The translations under genes were made by a program, and so were the position numbers. A model generated the notes under the pieces. It searched no databases. It was not told the origin of the DNA and saw only the letters and a list, made by a program, of their open reading frames with translations. From positions 2,396,643 through 2,460,642 of the forward strand of contig NZ_JBCFBO010000001.1 of the NCBI RefSeq assembly GCF_038562635.1: a stretch of 64,000 nt of DNA. Reading direction: 5' to 3'. Shown here in pieces: positions 63,181 to 64,000 of this stretch (position 1 is the stretch's first letter; the number at the start of each line of letters is the position of its first letter). The DNA is from Methanobacterium sp. (GTDB lineage: Archaea; Methanobacteriota; Methanobacteria; Methanobacteriales; Methanobacteriaceae).

Positions 63181-63360
63181 TTACTCGCATGTCTTATCTT
63201 CAGATTCAATATATTCAAAACCTTCTTTTCTGCACCATTCATAGAGAGCTTCTGTAGCTCCCCTTGAAAGACGGCCCTGCTTATCACCGTATTTAATTCT
63301 TGTAATTCTTCTAAATGCTATTTCTAACTCATCTGGAATACAAACCGTTATCGCGCCCAT
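63181..63360 (-). CDS. Small ribbon-helix-helix-like protein
   Basis: 59 residues: MGAITVCIPDELEIAFRRIT, RIKYGDKQGRLSRGATEALY and EWCRKEGFEYIESEDKTCE. A strand (AITVCIPDEL) followed by two helices with LSRGATEALYEW is the pattern of RHH/CopG-type small DNA-binding proteins, used as repressors or antitoxins. AGGAG lies 6 nt before the ATG. It has no toxin gene beside it, so repressor is more likely. Its length kept it below common gene-calling cut-offs. Convergent with DUF2115. Confidence 0.75.
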   Translation of the reverse strand: MGAITVCIPDELEIAFRRITRIKYGDKQGRLSRGATEALYEWCRKEGFEYIESEDKTCE

Positions 63361-63484
63361 GAAAATCTCCTCTGCAACTTTGGATATACTATGTAATTAA
63401 TAGCTAATAATTAAAGTTGTTTAATGTTGAATTAGCGTTTTGTATATTGGATTAAGTTACTGCAGAATATATCTTGAATATAGA

Positions 63485-64000
63485 TTAGTCTCTAAATTCT
63501 GGTAGAATTTCCCTCTCGCAGAATTCTATAAAACCTGGCTGATCTGTACCTACGTGTTGAATACAGACATGGTCAAAACCTGCATCAACATAGTTTTTAA
63601 TCTCATTTATGTGTTCTTGAGGATCGCTGCTGCAGACCATCTGTTCCGCGAGAAGATCTTCGTTAATTATTCCTCCAAGCTGTTCAAAATGGGATGGTGT
63701 TGACAAATCTCCATTTAACTGGACTGTATTTGCTTTTATTGGCCAGTATTTGTAAGCTGTGCGTTTTGCTTCATTGTCATCTTCTGCCCAACAGACTGTG
63801 GCCTCACCATAACATGGTTTGCCCTCCCCTCCAGATTCATTAAATTTTTTTGTTATGTTTTCTTCAGGGGATTGTGCTATTAATCCGTCGCCACTTGTTC
63901 CAGCTAATTCAGATGCCATTTCTCCTTCTGCGGCTATATAAATTGGAGGTAATTCTTCAGGTTTGGTATAGACCTTTGCATTTTCAACTGTGTAATAACA
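63485..64000 (-). CDS. LLM-class F420-dependent oxidoreductase, N-terminus outside window
   Basis: Only the C-terminal 171 residues are present. PPIYIAAEGEMASELAGTSG, a loop GKPCYGEATVCWAEDDNEAK and VDAGFDHVCIQHVGTDQPGF are typical of the TIGR03557-type F420-dependent glucose-6-phosphate dehydrogenase-like proteins (luciferase-like monooxygenase fold). Uses reduced F420; substrate not known in methanogens. The frame is open to the right edge of the window, so the start is beyond it. Confidence 0.85.
   Translation of the reverse strand, partial: CYYTVENAKVYTKPEELPPIYIAAEGEMASELAGTSGDGLIAQSPEENITKKFNESGGEGKPCYGEATVCWAEDDNEAKRTAYKYWPIKANTVQLNGDLSTPSHFEQLGGIINEDLLAEQMVCSSDPQEHINEIKNYVDAGFDHVCIQHVGTDQPGFIEFCEREILPEFRD

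Overview
The window is from a low-GC hydrogenotrophic methanogen of the order Methanobacteriales, most likely a Methanobacterium. The evidence is an archaeal L10e ribosomal protein, an archaeal Trm56 tRNA methylase, the MfnA tyrosine decarboxylase of methanofuran synthesis, a Mur-ligase homologue (pseudomurein-type wall), a CbiS-type cobamide salvage fusion, an F420-dependent oxidoreductase, and a nitrogenase operon in the methanogen order nifH-I1-I2-D-K-E-N. Promoters are archaeal (BRE/TATA), start codons often sit 5-8 nt after a GGAG/GGTG motif, and intergenic DNA is very AT-rich.

Layout. 1-5430: end of a CooC-like ATPase, L10e, PEP synthase, a hairpin-repeat array, mfnA and a fumarase-type beta subunit. 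5431-19790: an accessory island of secreted beta-helix proteins with exchangeable C-terminal tails, three paralogous polytopic membrane proteins that each directly follow a tail, and two TPR proteins. Several parts are fragments of the one full-length 1463-residue protein. 19797-22888 (minus): upp, trm56, cobS, cbiS. 23046-32268: small regulators, a secreted protein, then minus-strand queC, larC, a methyltransferase, pycB and a membrane glycosyltransferase-like protein. 32552-40740: the nif operon with an NrpR-type operator, ending in nifX-like and two ferredoxin genes. 40789-43030: a second hairpin array and a molybdopterin oxidoreductase. 43228-50133: papain-like peptidase, ino1, several small membrane proteins and the Mur ligase. 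50791-56291: a plus-strand run with a PadR regulator, GyrI-like domains, membrane proteins, a broken amidohydrolase, a terpenoid-cyclase-like protein and an AlkD-like protein. 56304-64000: PNPOx-like, GalT/HIT-like and MBL-rhodanese proteins, a Drr-type ABC exporter, a DUF2115 gene carrying an in-frame hairpin-repeat insertion, a small unlisted RHH-like gene, and the start of an LLM-type oxidoreductase.

Two observations stand out. (1) The 5.9-19.8 kb island has the architecture of a bacterial polymorphic toxin/immunity locus: a signal peptide and surface stalk, a conserved pre-tail domain, an abrupt switch to variable tails at one conserved QTEW/QAEW motif, orphan tail plus membrane-protein cassettes downstream, and scattered fragments. 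The toxin and immunity roles are inference. (2) A family of short perfect hairpins, 7-11 bp stems mostly with 3-nt loops, occurs in tandem arrays at 3421-3657 and 40789-41014, as a small copy near 51394, and inside the DUF2115 coding sequence at 62953-63050 where the reading frame stays open. Arms differ between loci by paired substitutions, so structure rather than sequence appears to be maintained.
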